Source: Agaribacillus aureus (GTDB taxonomy: Bacteria; Bacteroidota; Bacteroidia; Cytophagales; Cyclobacteriaceae). Taken from it: a stretch of DNA of 64,000 bases. Location: positions 186,001 through 250,000 of the forward strand of contig JAUJEB010000001.1 of the NCBI GenBank assembly GCA_030442055.1. The letters run 5' to 3'. The number at the start of each line of letters is the position of its first letter. The first letter of the stretch is position 1. Shown in pieces: positions 18,553-28,669 of this stretch. Below the pieces are notes generated by a model. It saw only the letters and a list, made by a program, of their open reading frames with translations. It was not told the DNA's origin and searched no databases. Made by a program: the position numbers and the translations under genes.

Positions 18553-19953
18553 TTATTCTCCATGTTCTTCCAGTTTTTTTATAATAAATTCCCCGATATT
18601 CCTTCCTTGGTCAACACCCTTTTTAATAGCTGGCAAATAATGTATCCCTCCGTAAAGACGGCTAATCGCAGCTTCTTCGGAGGCTTCGTAAAATGATTTG
18701 AAATCCCGTGGCGGCAAGCCGAAGGGCACCTCGGTTGAATCGATAAAGGCGTAGTTATCACCAATGAGATGTGTCAGCATGGTGGCCGCGGATGAAGAAG
18801 CCACACTGTGACCACTCGTATGCTCCGGAAATGCCGGGGTTTGCAGAATTGGATTCCAGTCGGTGTCAATGTAGCGGTTAATATAAGTTTCAGGCCTGAT
18901 CAGATTGCTGCGGTACTTTTCATCCCAGCAGCTAATAAAAGCATCTGCGAGTGTAATACAGACTTTGGAAAAGATTTCCGCCTCATACAAAGGTCCACGA
19001 TCTTTTTCTTCTAATACCTGGGCGGTAATATGAACCCAGTGACCACCTGGCGATATCTGCTGATGAAAATACATGACATGTCCCTGGGTAAATGAGATAT
19101 TTGGGTTGCAGTCCCAAAATTTAGCAATGGCCAGTTGCTCGTCATCTAAGCCCTTGACGGTTTCATATACCTCCAGTGTCTCCTGATAGAATTTTGAATT
19201 GGGAATGGTGTCGAAAGCCGTTGGCATTCCAGGCATAAATTGATTCGCCGAATCCAGCACAAATGTTCGCAACGTGCCCCAGTGCGGCTCAATGGCCTCC
19301 ATATAGTCGGGCGGCGTAGGTTGCCACCGTCCAGGATCCCGATCGACCTGATAGCCCATGAGGGAAGTTCGCTGATTATAACCATCCTCCCCGGCCCAGG
19401 TTAAGATACGATTACCTACCTCCCTGCCAAAATTAACAGACCGCTCAAATACCTTACTGTTTATCCCGACATTTTGAATGCTGTCAAAATATTTATTTTC
19501 CAGCGTCTCAATAGCCTGCCGGTTATACACCAACTCCCGGGCCACCGTGGTAAAAGCGGTGGCGCCCGCCAGCGGAAAATAGTATTCCTCCGACGTTTTG
19601 GGCTCAGGCATCGCACCCAATCCTTTGAGCCGGCCGGCGTATGATTGATGGCCGACATCCAAAAACCTCATAGCCTCATAGGCCGCTATGTTTGGATAGG
19701 CATAAAGCCTGCTGGCAACCGGGGGGGTGAATATATCAGCGATAATTACGTCTGTCAGCTTGCGGTTCCATTCTACCAGCTGGAGCTTTGAGAATTCATC
19801 GAGTTTACCAATATCGTGATGGTCAGAACATTGAATAAGCATCAATGAAAATACCATCACCAGAAAGCGCATCGCAACTTTTATACTATCTGTGATACGC
19901 TTGAAATGTGCTGTTACTTTATACATTATATTAAAAAATCTCTCACCTAACAT
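18553..19953 (-). CDS. Vanadium haloperoxidase/PAP2-superfamily lipoprotein
   Basis: A 466-residue exported protein. A lipobox LIQC near residue 42 marks it as a lipoprotein; the used start could be the coupled ATG at 19953 or a later in-frame ATG nearer the hydrophobic core. The vanadate/phosphate-binding triad of the superfamily is present: K-x(5)-RP in KYRSNLIRPETY, SGH in PEHTSGHSVAS, and R-x(3)-G-x-H in SRLYGGIHY. Proteins like this sit beside SusCD and ASPIC genes in many Bacteroidota, but their reaction is generally unproven; haloperoxidase or phosphatase are both possible. The ATG overlaps the upstream stop as TAATG, which indicates translational coupling. Confidence 0.87.
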   Translation of the reverse strand: MLGERFFNIMYKVTAHFKRITDSIKVAMRFLVMVFSLMLIQCSDHHDIGKLDEFSKLQLVEWNRKLTDVIIADIFTPPVASRLYAYPNIAAYEAMRFLDVGHQSYAGRLKGLGAMPEPKTSEEYYFPLAGATAFTTVARELVYNRQAIETLENKYFDSIQNVGINSKVFERSVNFGREVGNRILTWAGEDGYNQRTSLMGYQVDRDPGRWQPTPPDYMEAIEPHWGTLRTFVLDSANQFMPGMPTAFDTIPNSKFYQETLEVYETVKGLDDEQLAIAKFWDCNPNISFTQGHVMYFHQQISPGGHWVHITAQVLEEKDRGPLYEAEIFSKVCITLADAFISCWDEKYRSNLIRPETYINRYIDTDWNPILQTPAFPEHTSGHSVASSSAATMLTHLIGDNYAFIDSTEVPFGLPPRDFKSFYEASEEAAISRLYGGIHYLPAIKKGVDQGRNIGEFIIKKLEEHGE

Positions 19954-22900
19954 TATTGAATTCCAGTATATTCACCGATGACTACATCATTTCTTTTTCC
20001 ATCGGAGCGGGTCACTGTTATTTGCTTCATGCCGGGCGTTATATGAATTACCCGCGAAGATTGTGACAAATAAGATGATCCGTGATAAAACTCGTGCCGG
20101 TAGCTTGTGCCGTCCTCCAAGGTTATGTCAGCAAATACATCCATGGCTGTAGGCCGATATAAACCCGAATGTTTTAGATTACCGGAAAATGCTTTGAGCG
20201 CCCCTGCATTATTCCCAACCAATACCATTTCATTTCCATCTGCCATTTGAATACGGGCAAGGCTTTTAACATCGCCGTCAGCGATAAAACCACTTTTTGA
20301 AATCTTAACCGGCAACCAATCACCGTTGCTATCTCGCTTCAGGTACAAACCGACGGAGGCATCGTATTGTCCTACGGACACTTCCGTAGCATAAGAGTTT
20401 CCTGCTACAAGCACATCCAGTTGGCCATCTCCATCGTAATCGTTAGCTGCCATGGCAAACACCGGCGATAGCTGTGCTTCTATTGGCAGCGATTTAATGG
20501 CAAACTTCCCTTGCCCCAGGTTTTCTATATAGCTGCTCTCAAAGCGTTGGCTCTTTACAACGTAAGCTGCATTCAGTTCCGACGGTAAAAAAGATTGGTC
20601 GAATGTCGCTTCGGAATATTCCTCGTAAGTTTTAAATCTGGCCCTCATGGCGCTTATCTGCTGAATGATTTCATCCCTGCCGTGAGCCAGGTAGTTTTCC
20701 CCCTGAATGTAATAGCACATCACCGGATCAATGCGCCCATTTTTATCATAGTCGCTGGCGTAGATGCACAAGGGTTGCTGCGGCGATGCTTTAAGGCGAC
20801 TGTTAAGTCCCAGGTTGCCAGCCATGTAGTCAATATCTCCATCCTTGTCAAAATCACCACCAAGCAGCGAGTTCCACCAGCCGGCTGTATGTGTCATTCC
20901 TGTTTGATTGGTTTTTTCTATGAGATGCCCTGTCTCATTGTGAAAAAACCTTAGCGGCATAAACTCACCGGCCACCAGCAAATCTACCCATCCGTCATTA
21001 TCGTAATCTGTCCAGAGTGCGGTTGTAACCAGGCCTGGGGAGGAAAGTCCGGGGTTTTTATCCGTTACATCGGTAAACTGGGGGGCGCCTCCCGGTGGCG
21101 TATCATTTCGCAGCAAATAGCTTCTGGGGGGTAAAGGATATTCCCCGGGGATCACCCTTCCTCCTACGAACAAGTCCAGATCGCCATCGCGATCATAGTC
21201 ACCGGCCACCACACTCGACCCGCTGCTTAGCATGGGAGGCAGGGCCGCTTCTGACTTTGAAAAATTGCCGGATCCATCATTCAGGTATAACCGATCCTGG
21301 TAGTAGGTGGAACCCTTTGGGTGTGCACTACCGCCACTTACTACATACAAATCCAAATCCAGGTCAAGATCGGCATCAAAGAGCAGAACACCCATATCTT
21401 CATAAATGGAATCTTCCGGTAATTCGAAATGATCAAATAAACCCGATGGTTGTTGGATGAAAAACTGTCCCGCCCTTCCGGAGGAGGCGCCTACGTAGAA
21501 GTCTTCCAGAAGATCTCCATTAATATCGCCGACAGCAATACCAGGCCCTCCCCTGGAATGCATATGAGGTAGAATAGGCTGCAACTTAAAATCAACATAT
21601 TGATTTTCCCGGTGAAAGTAGTTGATACCCTTTTCTCCCGACACTTCCTGCAATATGGTGGGTGGCTTTTTCTTGTCAGCTCCCTTTCTCCATGCTGCAG
21701 CATCGGTGTACGTCAAGGTCAGCATCTGGTTTATATTCGGATTTCTTAATAGCTGATATTTTCCGTCGGGCCAGAAGATCTCCAAACTGTCAATGCTGGC
21801 AGCTTCTCCCAGGCCGAAATGTATGATTGGACCTACCGTTGATTCATAGCCACGATAGGGATAATGCTCATAGAACTGTAAATGATCATTACATTTCACA
21901 CTTATTTTAGCCCCAATCCCATCGCGATTAGCATGATGTCCTATCAATTTTAATTGAATAAAATTTCTCTTGAATAATTGATCAGTGCGATTTTCGTAAA
22001 TATGTGGTGCCTCATTGATATTATTGACCACCAACTCAAGGTCGCCATCATTATCAAGATCAGCGTAAGCCGCACCATTTGAATAGCCGGGCTTATCGAT
22101 ACCCCAATCCTCAGAGCGATTGGAAAAGTTGAGGCCACCGGTATTTTCGTACAGGTAGTCTTTCAGCTCAGCCCCTTCAAGCGCTTTGATGGCGGCTAGT
22201 TTATTCTTTATTTTCGCTTCCACACTGCCCATTGGGGCGTCGTAGATATTCTGATAATGGATGTAGTCAAGATTTCCCAGATCCCTCAAAAAACCGTTGG
22301 TTACAAAAAGATCTCTATCGCCATCGTTGTCATAATCAGCCAGTAAAGCGCTCCAGCTCCAGTCGGTACTGCTGACACCGGCCAGGAAGCCAATTTCACT
22401 AAACAGGCCTTCCCCACGATTTAACTGCAATGTATTGCGGCTGTATTGGGCTTTGTAGCCTTTTTGTAGCATCAGCTGAAACTTGTCATAACCTGTTGAA
22501 GATATGATCAGTTTTTGTCTTTTATTATCTTCAGGCCTCATGTCGAGCACCATGATGTCTACCAGGCCGTCATTGTTCACATCTGCCAAATCATTGCCCA
22601 TTCCGGCATAGCTGGTATGCTTTAAATATTCATCTGCTCTATCGGTAAAGGTGCCATCGGCGTTATTTATATAAAATACATCGTTTCCGATAAAATCATT
22701 GGAGATATAGATATCCGGCCATCCGTCGTGATTAATGTCGCTCACGGCGAGTCCTAAACTATATCCTTCTATTAGAATACCAGCTTCCCTGGAGACATCG
22801 GTAAATGTATTATCTCCGTTATTGCGATAAAGCACATCGGTATTTCCAGCTTCACCATTTAACCTCCTAGGCAACGGCACGTTGACATTGTTTGCGTAAG

Positions 22901-23474
22901 CTGCAGAATTTATAATGGTAAACAAGTCCAGGTCACCATCCCGGTCATAGTCAAAAAAAGAGGCATGCATACTCTGGCGGCTTTCATCAATGCCGTATTC
23001 AGCAGCCTTTTCGGAAAAAGTATTATCACCATTGTTTACATATAATAAATTGGCCCGCTGATCAGCGGGAGCGCTACCTGAAACGCATACATAAATATCT
23101 GTCCACCCATCCTGGTTGATATCGACCATAGCAGCACCGGTACCCCAGCGATCATCCACTAGTCCGGCAGATTCTGTGATATCGCGAAATTTCATATTTC
23201 CCAGGTTGAGATAAAGACGGCCTGTCACCATATTGCCGCTGAAATAAATGTCTGCCAAGCCGTCGTTGTTAATGTCACCTATGGCAACTCCTGCGCCTGT
23301 ATAGATGTTCATATAGTTATAAACATTGTGAACATCGTCTTCTTCAATCCTGTTGTTGAAGTTTATGCCCGTTTGTTCCGGGTACAGGCGTTTAAAGACC
23401 TGAGGCGTGTTGGTGTTGCATGAGGCCAAGCAGATGACAACGACAGAAAATGATATGCCCGCTACTCTCATCAT
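19953..23474 (-). CDS. FG-GAP/VCBS repeat ASPIC/UnbV (CRTAC1-like) lipoprotein, copy 1
   Basis: A 1173-residue surface or periplasmic lipoprotein (signal ending CLASC). It carries about fourteen calcium-binding DxDxDG-type loops of FG-GAP/VCBS propellers (DINNDGLADIYF, DYDRDGDLDLF, DVNNDGLVDIMV, DYDNDGWVDLLV and others). Between two propeller blocks, near residues 520-600, is an ASPIC/UnbV segment (SLEIFWPDGKYQLLRNPNIN). It is a close paralogue of the gene upstream, with the same order of blocks and shared strings such as NGAAYADLDNDGDLEL. The start overlaps the upstream stop by four bases (ATGA). A role in binding or processing the substrate of the SusCD system is inferred. Confidence 0.9.
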   Translation of the reverse strand: MMRVAGISFSVVVICLASCNTNTPQVFKRLYPEQTGINFNNRIEEDDVHNVYNYMNIYTGAGVAIGDINNDGLADIYFSGNMVTGRLYLNLGNMKFRDITESAGLVDDRWGTGAAMVDINQDGWTDIYVCVSGSAPADQRANLLYVNNGDNTFSEKAAEYGIDESRQSMHASFFDYDRDGDLDLFTIINSAAYANNVNVPLPRRLNGEAGNTDVLYRNNGDNTFTDVSREAGILIEGYSLGLAVSDINHDGWPDIYISNDFIGNDVFYINNADGTFTDRADEYLKHTSYAGMGNDLADVNNDGLVDIMVLDMRPEDNKRQKLIISSTGYDKFQLMLQKGYKAQYSRNTLQLNRGEGLFSEIGFLAGVSSTDWSWSALLADYDNDGDRDLFVTNGFLRDLGNLDYIHYQNIYDAPMGSVEAKIKNKLAAIKALEGAELKDYLYENTGGLNFSNRSEDWGIDKPGYSNGAAYADLDNDGDLELVVNNINEAPHIYENRTDQLFKRNFIQLKLIGHHANRDGIGAKISVKCNDHLQFYEHYPYRGYESTVGPIIHFGLGEAASIDSLEIFWPDGKYQLLRNPNINQMLTLTYTDAAAWRKGADKKKPPTILQEVSGEKGINYFHRENQYVDFKLQPILPHMHSRGGPGIAVGDINGDLLEDFYVGASSGRAGQFFIQQPSGLFDHFELPEDSIYEDMGVLLFDADLDLDLDLYVVSGGSAHPKGSTYYQDRLYLNDGSGNFSKSEAALPPMLSSGSSVVAGDYDRDGDLDLFVGGRVIPGEYPLPPRSYLLRNDTPPGGAPQFTDVTDKNPGLSSPGLVTTALWTDYDNDGWVDLLVAGEFMPLRFFHNETGHLIEKTNQTGMTHTAGWWNSLLGGDFDKDGDIDYMAGNLGLNSRLKASPQQPLCIYASDYDKNGRIDPVMCYYIQGENYLAHGRDEIIQQISAMRARFKTYEEYSEATFDQSFLPSELNAAYVVKSQRFESSYIENLGQGKFAIKSLPIEAQLSPVFAMAANDYDGDGQLDVLVAGNSYATEVSVGQYDASVGLYLKRDSNGDWLPVKISKSGFIADGDVKSLARIQMADGNEMVLVGNNAGALKAFSGNLKHSGLYRPTAMDVFADITLEDGTSYRHEFYHGSSYLSQSSRVIHITPGMKQITVTRSDGKRNDVVIGEYTGIQ

Positions 23475-26400
23475 GGCGTTACTACTTTTGGATTCCTGGC
23501 ATTTCCCTGGAAGTCATAAACGGTCACCGATGCTGCCTCCGGCGGCAATGCTATAAACCGACTACTATTTGATAAATAGGTGGCTCCATAATAAAACTCG
23601 AACTTGTGGGCTCTGCCATTTTTCAGATCTATCACAGCGTAGGCATCGTTATGTTCCGCTTTGAAGTAACGGTCACTTCCCCTACCGGCATATACCCGAA
23701 GTTTTTGCGAATTGTTGGCGACGAGAATGGTGCGGCTACCGTCGGCATTCATCACCTGGGCCATGCCTTTAGCATCGCCATCTGCAAAAAATCCACTGTT
23801 ATTAACATTTACCGGCTGAAAATTCCCCTCTCCGTCACCTCGTAAATACAGACCTATCGATGCATCATAACGCCCTGCCGATACCTCTGTGGCATAGGCA
23901 TTACCTACCAGCAATACATCCAGGTTACCATCAAGGTCAAAGTCATCTGCCAACATTCCAAAAACGGGTGATAGCTGGGCTTCTACAGGAAGTGGCGTTA
24001 ATTGAAATTTTCCATCGCCCAGGTTTTCGATGTAGCTGCTGGCAAAGTTTTTACTGTGCACGATATGGGCCGCAGATAATTCAGCGGGCAAAAAGGATTT
24101 TTCAAACGTAGCCTCAGCATATTCGGTATAAGTTCTAAACCTGGCTCTCATGGCATTTATCTGGCTGATCAGGTCATCCCTGGAATGCGCAACATAGTTT
24201 ATACCATCCCGGTAATAACACATCACTGGATCGATGCGTCCGTTTTTATCATAGTCTGCGGCATAGATACATAGCGGTTCCGCTGGGGAAGCCTCATAAT
24301 GACTGTTAAGACCAAGGTTTCCTGCCAGGTAGTCGGTATCGCCATCCTGGTCAAAATCTCCGCCCACAAGGCTATTCCACCATCCTGAAGTATGCTCCAG
24401 ACCGGTCTGCGCGGTGATATCCTCAAATTTGCCCTGCATGTTTCGATAAAAACGCAGCGGCATAAACTCGCCGGCAATAAATAAATCCAACCAACCGTCA
24501 TTATCGTAATCAGTCCATAGGGCAGATGTCACCATACCGATGTTATTTAACCCGGGAATAATGACGTCAGAAACGTCCGTAAACCGGCAAATGCCCTTTT
24601 CAGTATCGTTTCTTAATAAGTAGCTTTGTGGAGGCATCGGGTAATCTCCCGGCACTACTCTGCCGCCAATAAATAAATCCAGGTCACCATCGCGATCGTA
24701 GTCGGCCGCTACTACGCATGAAGCACTTTGATGCATCGCTGGAAGCGCATTCGTCGATTGCTCAAAATGGCCGTTTCCGTCGTTTAAATACAATTGATCC
24801 ACATACAGCGCTGATCCTTTTATATGGGCCGATCCGCCGCTTGCGGTGTACAGGTCCAAATCGCCATCCTGGTCGGCGTCGAAGAACAATACGCCCATAT
24901 CTTCAGACAAACTATCGAGGCCATTCGGTTTTTGTTGAAATTGACCATTTTGAAGTTGCGTATACAAGCCCCCGGAATAACCCGTAGCACCACCTACGTA
25001 AAAATCATCCAATCCATCTCCATTAATATCGCCAACTGCCAACCCCGGACCATTTCTTGAATGCATGTGTGGCAACAAAGGCTGCCGCTTATAGTCGACA
25101 AATAAGTTTTCCCTGTGCACATAATTCACATCCAACTGGTCGCTTACTTCTCTGAAAACCTTTGGTTTCAGCGGTGGAGAATGATAACTGGTTGCCATGG
25201 CGGCAGCGTGATAGTCAAGCGTAATTACCTGATTGGTGGATACATTTTTTAAAAGTTGATAATTGCCATCCGGCCACCACACTTCTACGCTGTCAATTTT
25301 TTTTACCTGGCTAAGACCGAAATGAAGGTACGGTTCCACCGATGACAAGTAGCCGCGGTAAGGGGTGAAATACTGATATTGTACTTGCTGATTGTATTTT
25401 AAATATACCTTTGTGCCGAGCCCCTCGCGGTTTAATTCCGGACCTTTTAATGCAATTCTCAGATAATCTCCTGCCTCCTCTGGCTGCTTTTCCTGATTAT
25501 GCTGATTCTTTAAAAGAGACGCTTTGTCGTCAATATTGTTTATCACAAGATCCAGGTCTCCGTCGTTATCCAAATCCCCATAAGCCGCGCCATTGGAATA
25601 GGTTGGCGCTGAAAACCCCCAGCTTTCGGTTTCATCGCTGAAGGTCATGTTCCCCTGGTTTTTGTAAATGTAATTATGGATTTTGATCCCTGGCAGCTCA
25701 TTCAACGCGTCCAGCCTTTGTTTTTTGTTAGCTTCGGGTCTACCCATGGCCAATACCTGCTGACCATAGACCATAAAGTCGAGGTTGGTGATATCCTGGC
25801 GGTAGCCATTGGTAACCAATAAATCCTTAAGGCCATCATTGTCATAGTCGGCAAACAACGCGCTCCAGCTCCAGTCGGTGGCTTCAATGCCGGCCAACTG
25901 TCCAATTTCACTAAAGGAACCATTGCCATTATTGAGTTGCAGTGTGTTGCGGATATATTGTGGCTGATAGCCGTAGGACAAGCCCGTTTGAAATTCATCA
26001 TAGTTATTGCCCATCATCGTCAGCTTGCGGCGCCGGTTGCTTTCGGGTAACATATCCAATACCACAATATCGACCAGACCGTCATTGTTGAAGTCTGCCA
26101 CATCATTACCCATGCCGTTGTAGGTTTGATGCTTCAGGTAATGGCCTGCCTGATTAGAAAATCCACCCTCGCGATTGTTAATGTATAAAAGATCATCGGT
26201 TAAAAAATCATTAGACACATAAATATCCGGCCAGCCATCTTCATTGATATCGCATATCTCTACACCAAGCCCAAATCCCTCGACCAGAATATTTGCTTCC
26301 TCGGAAACATTAGTGAAAGTGTTATCACCATTATTGCGGTACAGCTTATCTACAGAAGGCGCCTTACCGCTAATCTCTCGCGGCCTTGAAGTATTGCGGT

Positions 26401-27031
26401 TAAAATTTACCAATGCATTACTTAACAGGTACACATCGAGGTCTCCATCCCTGTCATAGTCAAAGAAGGCGGCCTGTACGCTGTATTCACCATCGGCAAG
26501 CCCGTATTGCGTCGCTGCCTCTGTAAAAGAGTTATCTCCATTATTGATAAAAAGAAGATTTGCCCTGTCTTTCTCGTCCGTACCTCTGGGTCCTCCCCTG
26601 CATATGTAAATGTCTTTAAAACCATCCTGATTGATGTCAACCATGGCCACACCATTAGACCATCCTGATGTCGTCACACCGGCCTTATCCGTGATATCCT
26701 CAAATTGCCAGTTGCCCAAATTAAGGTATAACCTGCCAGATACCATATTACCGGTAAGGTAAATATCCAGTAACCCATCATTATTGATATCTCCCAGCCC
26801 GACACCAGCCCCGTTGTACATGTATTCAAATTCCAGGACCGTCAGCGAATCATTGTAAACAAGGTTATTGGAAAAATGAATTCCTGAATCGTCGGCGTCT
26901 ATGGTTTGAAATAGTGGCTTTGTTTTGCGTAAATCGCAACTTACAGCAAATAATAAGAAAAAAAAGCAGATAAATGTTCCTGACGTCCCGCACTTTAACA
27001 TATTAAAAATTGCCACGCTAAATTTTAACAA
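23471..27031 (-). CDS. FG-GAP/VCBS repeat ASPIC/UnbV (CRTAC1-like) lipoprotein, copy 2
   Basis: A 1186-residue lipoprotein with lipobox AVSC; an in-frame ATG at 27001 would give a tighter signal peptide than the one at 27031. It repeats the layout of its downstream paralogue: an N-terminal VCBS block (DINNDGLLDIYL, DINQDGFKDIYI, DYDRDGDLDVYL), a middle ASPIC/UnbV segment (SVEVWWPDGNYQLLKN), then a second VCBS block (DINGDGLDDFYV, DYDNDGWLDLFI, DFDQDGDTDYLA). The two copies look like an old tandem duplication kept as two coupled genes. It lies 76 bp after susD 2, separated from it by an inverted repeat. Confidence 0.9.
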   Translation of the reverse strand: MLKFSVAIFNMLKCGTSGTFICFFFLLFAVSCDLRKTKPLFQTIDADDSGIHFSNNLVYNDSLTVLEFEYMYNGAGVGLGDINNDGLLDIYLTGNMVSGRLYLNLGNWQFEDITDKAGVTTSGWSNGVAMVDINQDGFKDIYICRGGPRGTDEKDRANLLFINNGDNSFTEAATQYGLADGEYSVQAAFFDYDRDGDLDVYLLSNALVNFNRNTSRPREISGKAPSVDKLYRNNGDNTFTNVSEEANILVEGFGLGVEICDINEDGWPDIYVSNDFLTDDLLYINNREGGFSNQAGHYLKHQTYNGMGNDVADFNNDGLVDIVVLDMLPESNRRRKLTMMGNNYDEFQTGLSYGYQPQYIRNTLQLNNGNGSFSEIGQLAGIEATDWSWSALFADYDNDGLKDLLVTNGYRQDITNLDFMVYGQQVLAMGRPEANKKQRLDALNELPGIKIHNYIYKNQGNMTFSDETESWGFSAPTYSNGAAYGDLDNDGDLDLVINNIDDKASLLKNQHNQEKQPEEAGDYLRIALKGPELNREGLGTKVYLKYNQQVQYQYFTPYRGYLSSVEPYLHFGLSQVKKIDSVEVWWPDGNYQLLKNVSTNQVITLDYHAAAMATSYHSPPLKPKVFREVSDQLDVNYVHRENLFVDYKRQPLLPHMHSRNGPGLAVGDINGDGLDDFYVGGATGYSGGLYTQLQNGQFQQKPNGLDSLSEDMGVLFFDADQDGDLDLYTASGGSAHIKGSALYVDQLYLNDGNGHFEQSTNALPAMHQSASCVVAADYDRDGDLDLFIGGRVVPGDYPMPPQSYLLRNDTEKGICRFTDVSDVIIPGLNNIGMVTSALWTDYDNDGWLDLFIAGEFMPLRFYRNMQGKFEDITAQTGLEHTSGWWNSLVGGDFDQDGDTDYLAGNLGLNSHYEASPAEPLCIYAADYDKNGRIDPVMCYYRDGINYVAHSRDDLISQINAMRARFRTYTEYAEATFEKSFLPAELSAAHIVHSKNFASSYIENLGDGKFQLTPLPVEAQLSPVFGMLADDFDLDGNLDVLLVGNAYATEVSAGRYDASIGLYLRGDGEGNFQPVNVNNSGFFADGDAKGMAQVMNADGSRTILVANNSQKLRVYAGRGSDRYFKAEHNDAYAVIDLKNGRAHKFEFYYGATYLSNSSRFIALPPEAASVTVYDFQGNARNPKVVTP

Positions 27032-27048
27032 TACAATTTGTGATTGAC

Positions 27049-27094
27049 AATTGATAATGGACAGTTGACAGCCGCCAATTATCCATTATCAATT
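27049..27094. repeat. 13-bp inverted repeat between susD 2 and the ASPIC genes
   Basis: Arms AATTGATAATGGA (27049-27061) and TCCATTATCAATT (27082-27094) can form a stem inside the operon. Sequences of this GATAAT/ATTATC kind recur between genes in Bacteroidota. It has no T-tract, so it could stabilise or trim the mRNA rather than terminate it. Confidence 0.55.
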
Positions 27095-27107
27095 ACCCAT
27101 TAAGCTC

Positions 27108-28616
27108 TCAATAGCCTGTGTTTTGTTCTAAAAGTCCATTGGACCTGTCAATTTCCGATTGTGGAAATGGGAACACCTCAAACCTGTTATCCCAGGCAGC
27201 GCCAAAGACCTGAGGACCTATGCCCCATCGCACAATGTCAAACCACCTGTGCGGTTCGAAGGCCAATTCGATCCGCTTTTCCTGTTGCAGATCAGCCATC
27301 GTAGCCGTACCGGCCAAATCAGGTAGCCCGGCTCTTGCCCGGATATCATTGATCTGAATAGTCGCATCACCAGCGTTGTTGGATTCGAGGAGTGCTTCTG
27401 CATAGAGCAGTTTTAATTCAGCAAACCGAAACCATCGCTCGTTGTTGAAATCAGCCTGTTGGTTGGGCGCGTGATTGGCCGGATCAATATTGCGTTCTCC
27501 CCTGTACTTTTTTATCGTGAACCCGGTTGAGGACCAGGTAGGATCATAGGGTAGAGAGGTGAAGGTCGTATAATACATGTCCCCGTTCTGGTAAATGCTA
27601 ATACCAAAGCGTTCGTCGCCGGGTTCATAGGCATCAACCAAATCCTGCGTCGGTGGCCACCAGCCCAGCTTTCCACCTGGTGCGCCGTTGCTGGCATCCC
27701 AATACCAACCGCGGCCGGTACCCTGGGAGGCTTTGAAGTTCTCCGAATGCGTATCATCAAAAACCCATAGGTTATCATCGGAAAAAGGCCCACCGTATTG
27801 CACTTCAAAAATCGATTCGGCGTTGTTTTCGTTATCGAAAGCGAAAACATCTTCATAGGTAGGCTCCAAAGCATAAGGCCCCATGTTAACCACTTCCTCA
27901 AACGCCGCAACCGCCGCAGGCCAATCTTCCCTCCAGACATTTACCTTTCCTATGAAGGACCTCGCTGCCCAGCTTGTAGCCCTGCCGGTGTTTCCACCAT
28001 CCCAGCTCTCAGGTAAATTACTGGCCGCGACCGCAAAGTCATCCAGAATTTGGGTAAACAAGGCATCTTGGGTCGCATTAGGCAAGGCCAGGTCATTAAG
28101 ATCTTTTTTTACCTCAATAGCCAGCGGAGGTGTGCCAAACATTTTAAGTGCCTGAAAATGGAAGAATGCCCTAAGAAATTTTGCTTCCCCTTCGAAAGCA
28201 GTTTTCTCAGCGGCCGTCAGCTGATTTTCTGATTCCAGGTTTTCCAACACCAAATTGGTTCTGAGAATACCTTCATAGATTTGTGTATAAATAGCGGCAA
28301 AAGGAATGTCGCTGGCCCTAATGAACAAATTATCAATATCCCTGGAAATCTGGTCAGCGCCTGCGTTAGCGTCGGCCGCGACGTCATCGGTAATTGTCAT
28401 GGTAATCTTCCAAAACTCTCCTCTTTCGGACAGCGTTTCCGTACTTGTTCCCCAAAAATCCTGTATGGAGGAATAGGCGGCAAATATCGCTCCGTCAAAG
28501 TCGCTTCTGGTCTGATAAAAAGTTGCGGTAGTCACACGGTCCAGCGGCAACAAATCCAGATCATTACAAGAATTAAGAATCATAAAGACCACCAAAAGGC
28601 TCGCCATCTTTTTCAT
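27108..28616 (-). CDS. SusD/RagB-family nutrient-binding outer-membrane lipoprotein (pair 2)
   Basis: A surface lipoprotein of about 502 residues from the ATG at 28616 (MKKMASLLVVFMILNSC), which places a clean lipobox; an in-frame ATG at 28649 adds 11 residues. It has the SusD C-terminal signature LQQEKRIELAFEPHRWFDIVRW and the family-like end VFPFPQSEIDRSNGLLEQNTGY. It lies 20 bp after susC 2. With that transporter it should capture and import the substrate of this locus, which the GH97 downstream suggests is an alpha-linked glycan or glycoside. The substrate remains an inference. Confidence 0.92.
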   Translation of the reverse strand: MKKMASLLVVFMILNSCNDLDLLPLDRVTTATFYQTRSDFDGAIFAAYSSIQDFWGTSTETLSERGEFWKITMTITDDVAADANAGADQISRDIDNLFIRASDIPFAAIYTQIYEGILRTNLVLENLESENQLTAAEKTAFEGEAKFLRAFFHFQALKMFGTPPLAIEVKKDLNDLALPNATQDALFTQILDDFAVAASNLPESWDGGNTGRATSWAARSFIGKVNVWREDWPAAVAAFEEVVNMGPYALEPTYEDVFAFDNENNAESIFEVQYGGPFSDDNLWVFDDTHSENFKASQGTGRGWYWDASNGAPGGKLGWWPPTQDLVDAYEPGDERFGISIYQNGDMYYTTFTSLPYDPTWSSTGFTIKKYRGERNIDPANHAPNQQADFNNERWFRFAELKLLYAEALLESNNAGDATIQINDIRARAGLPDLAGTATMADLQQEKRIELAFEPHRWFDIVRWGIGPQVFGAAWDNRFEVFPFPQSEIDRSNGLLEQNTGY

Positions 28617-28669
28617 AATCCTGAATATTTTATTTTTTATAGAAATCATAATCGTATTATTAGAAGCCC

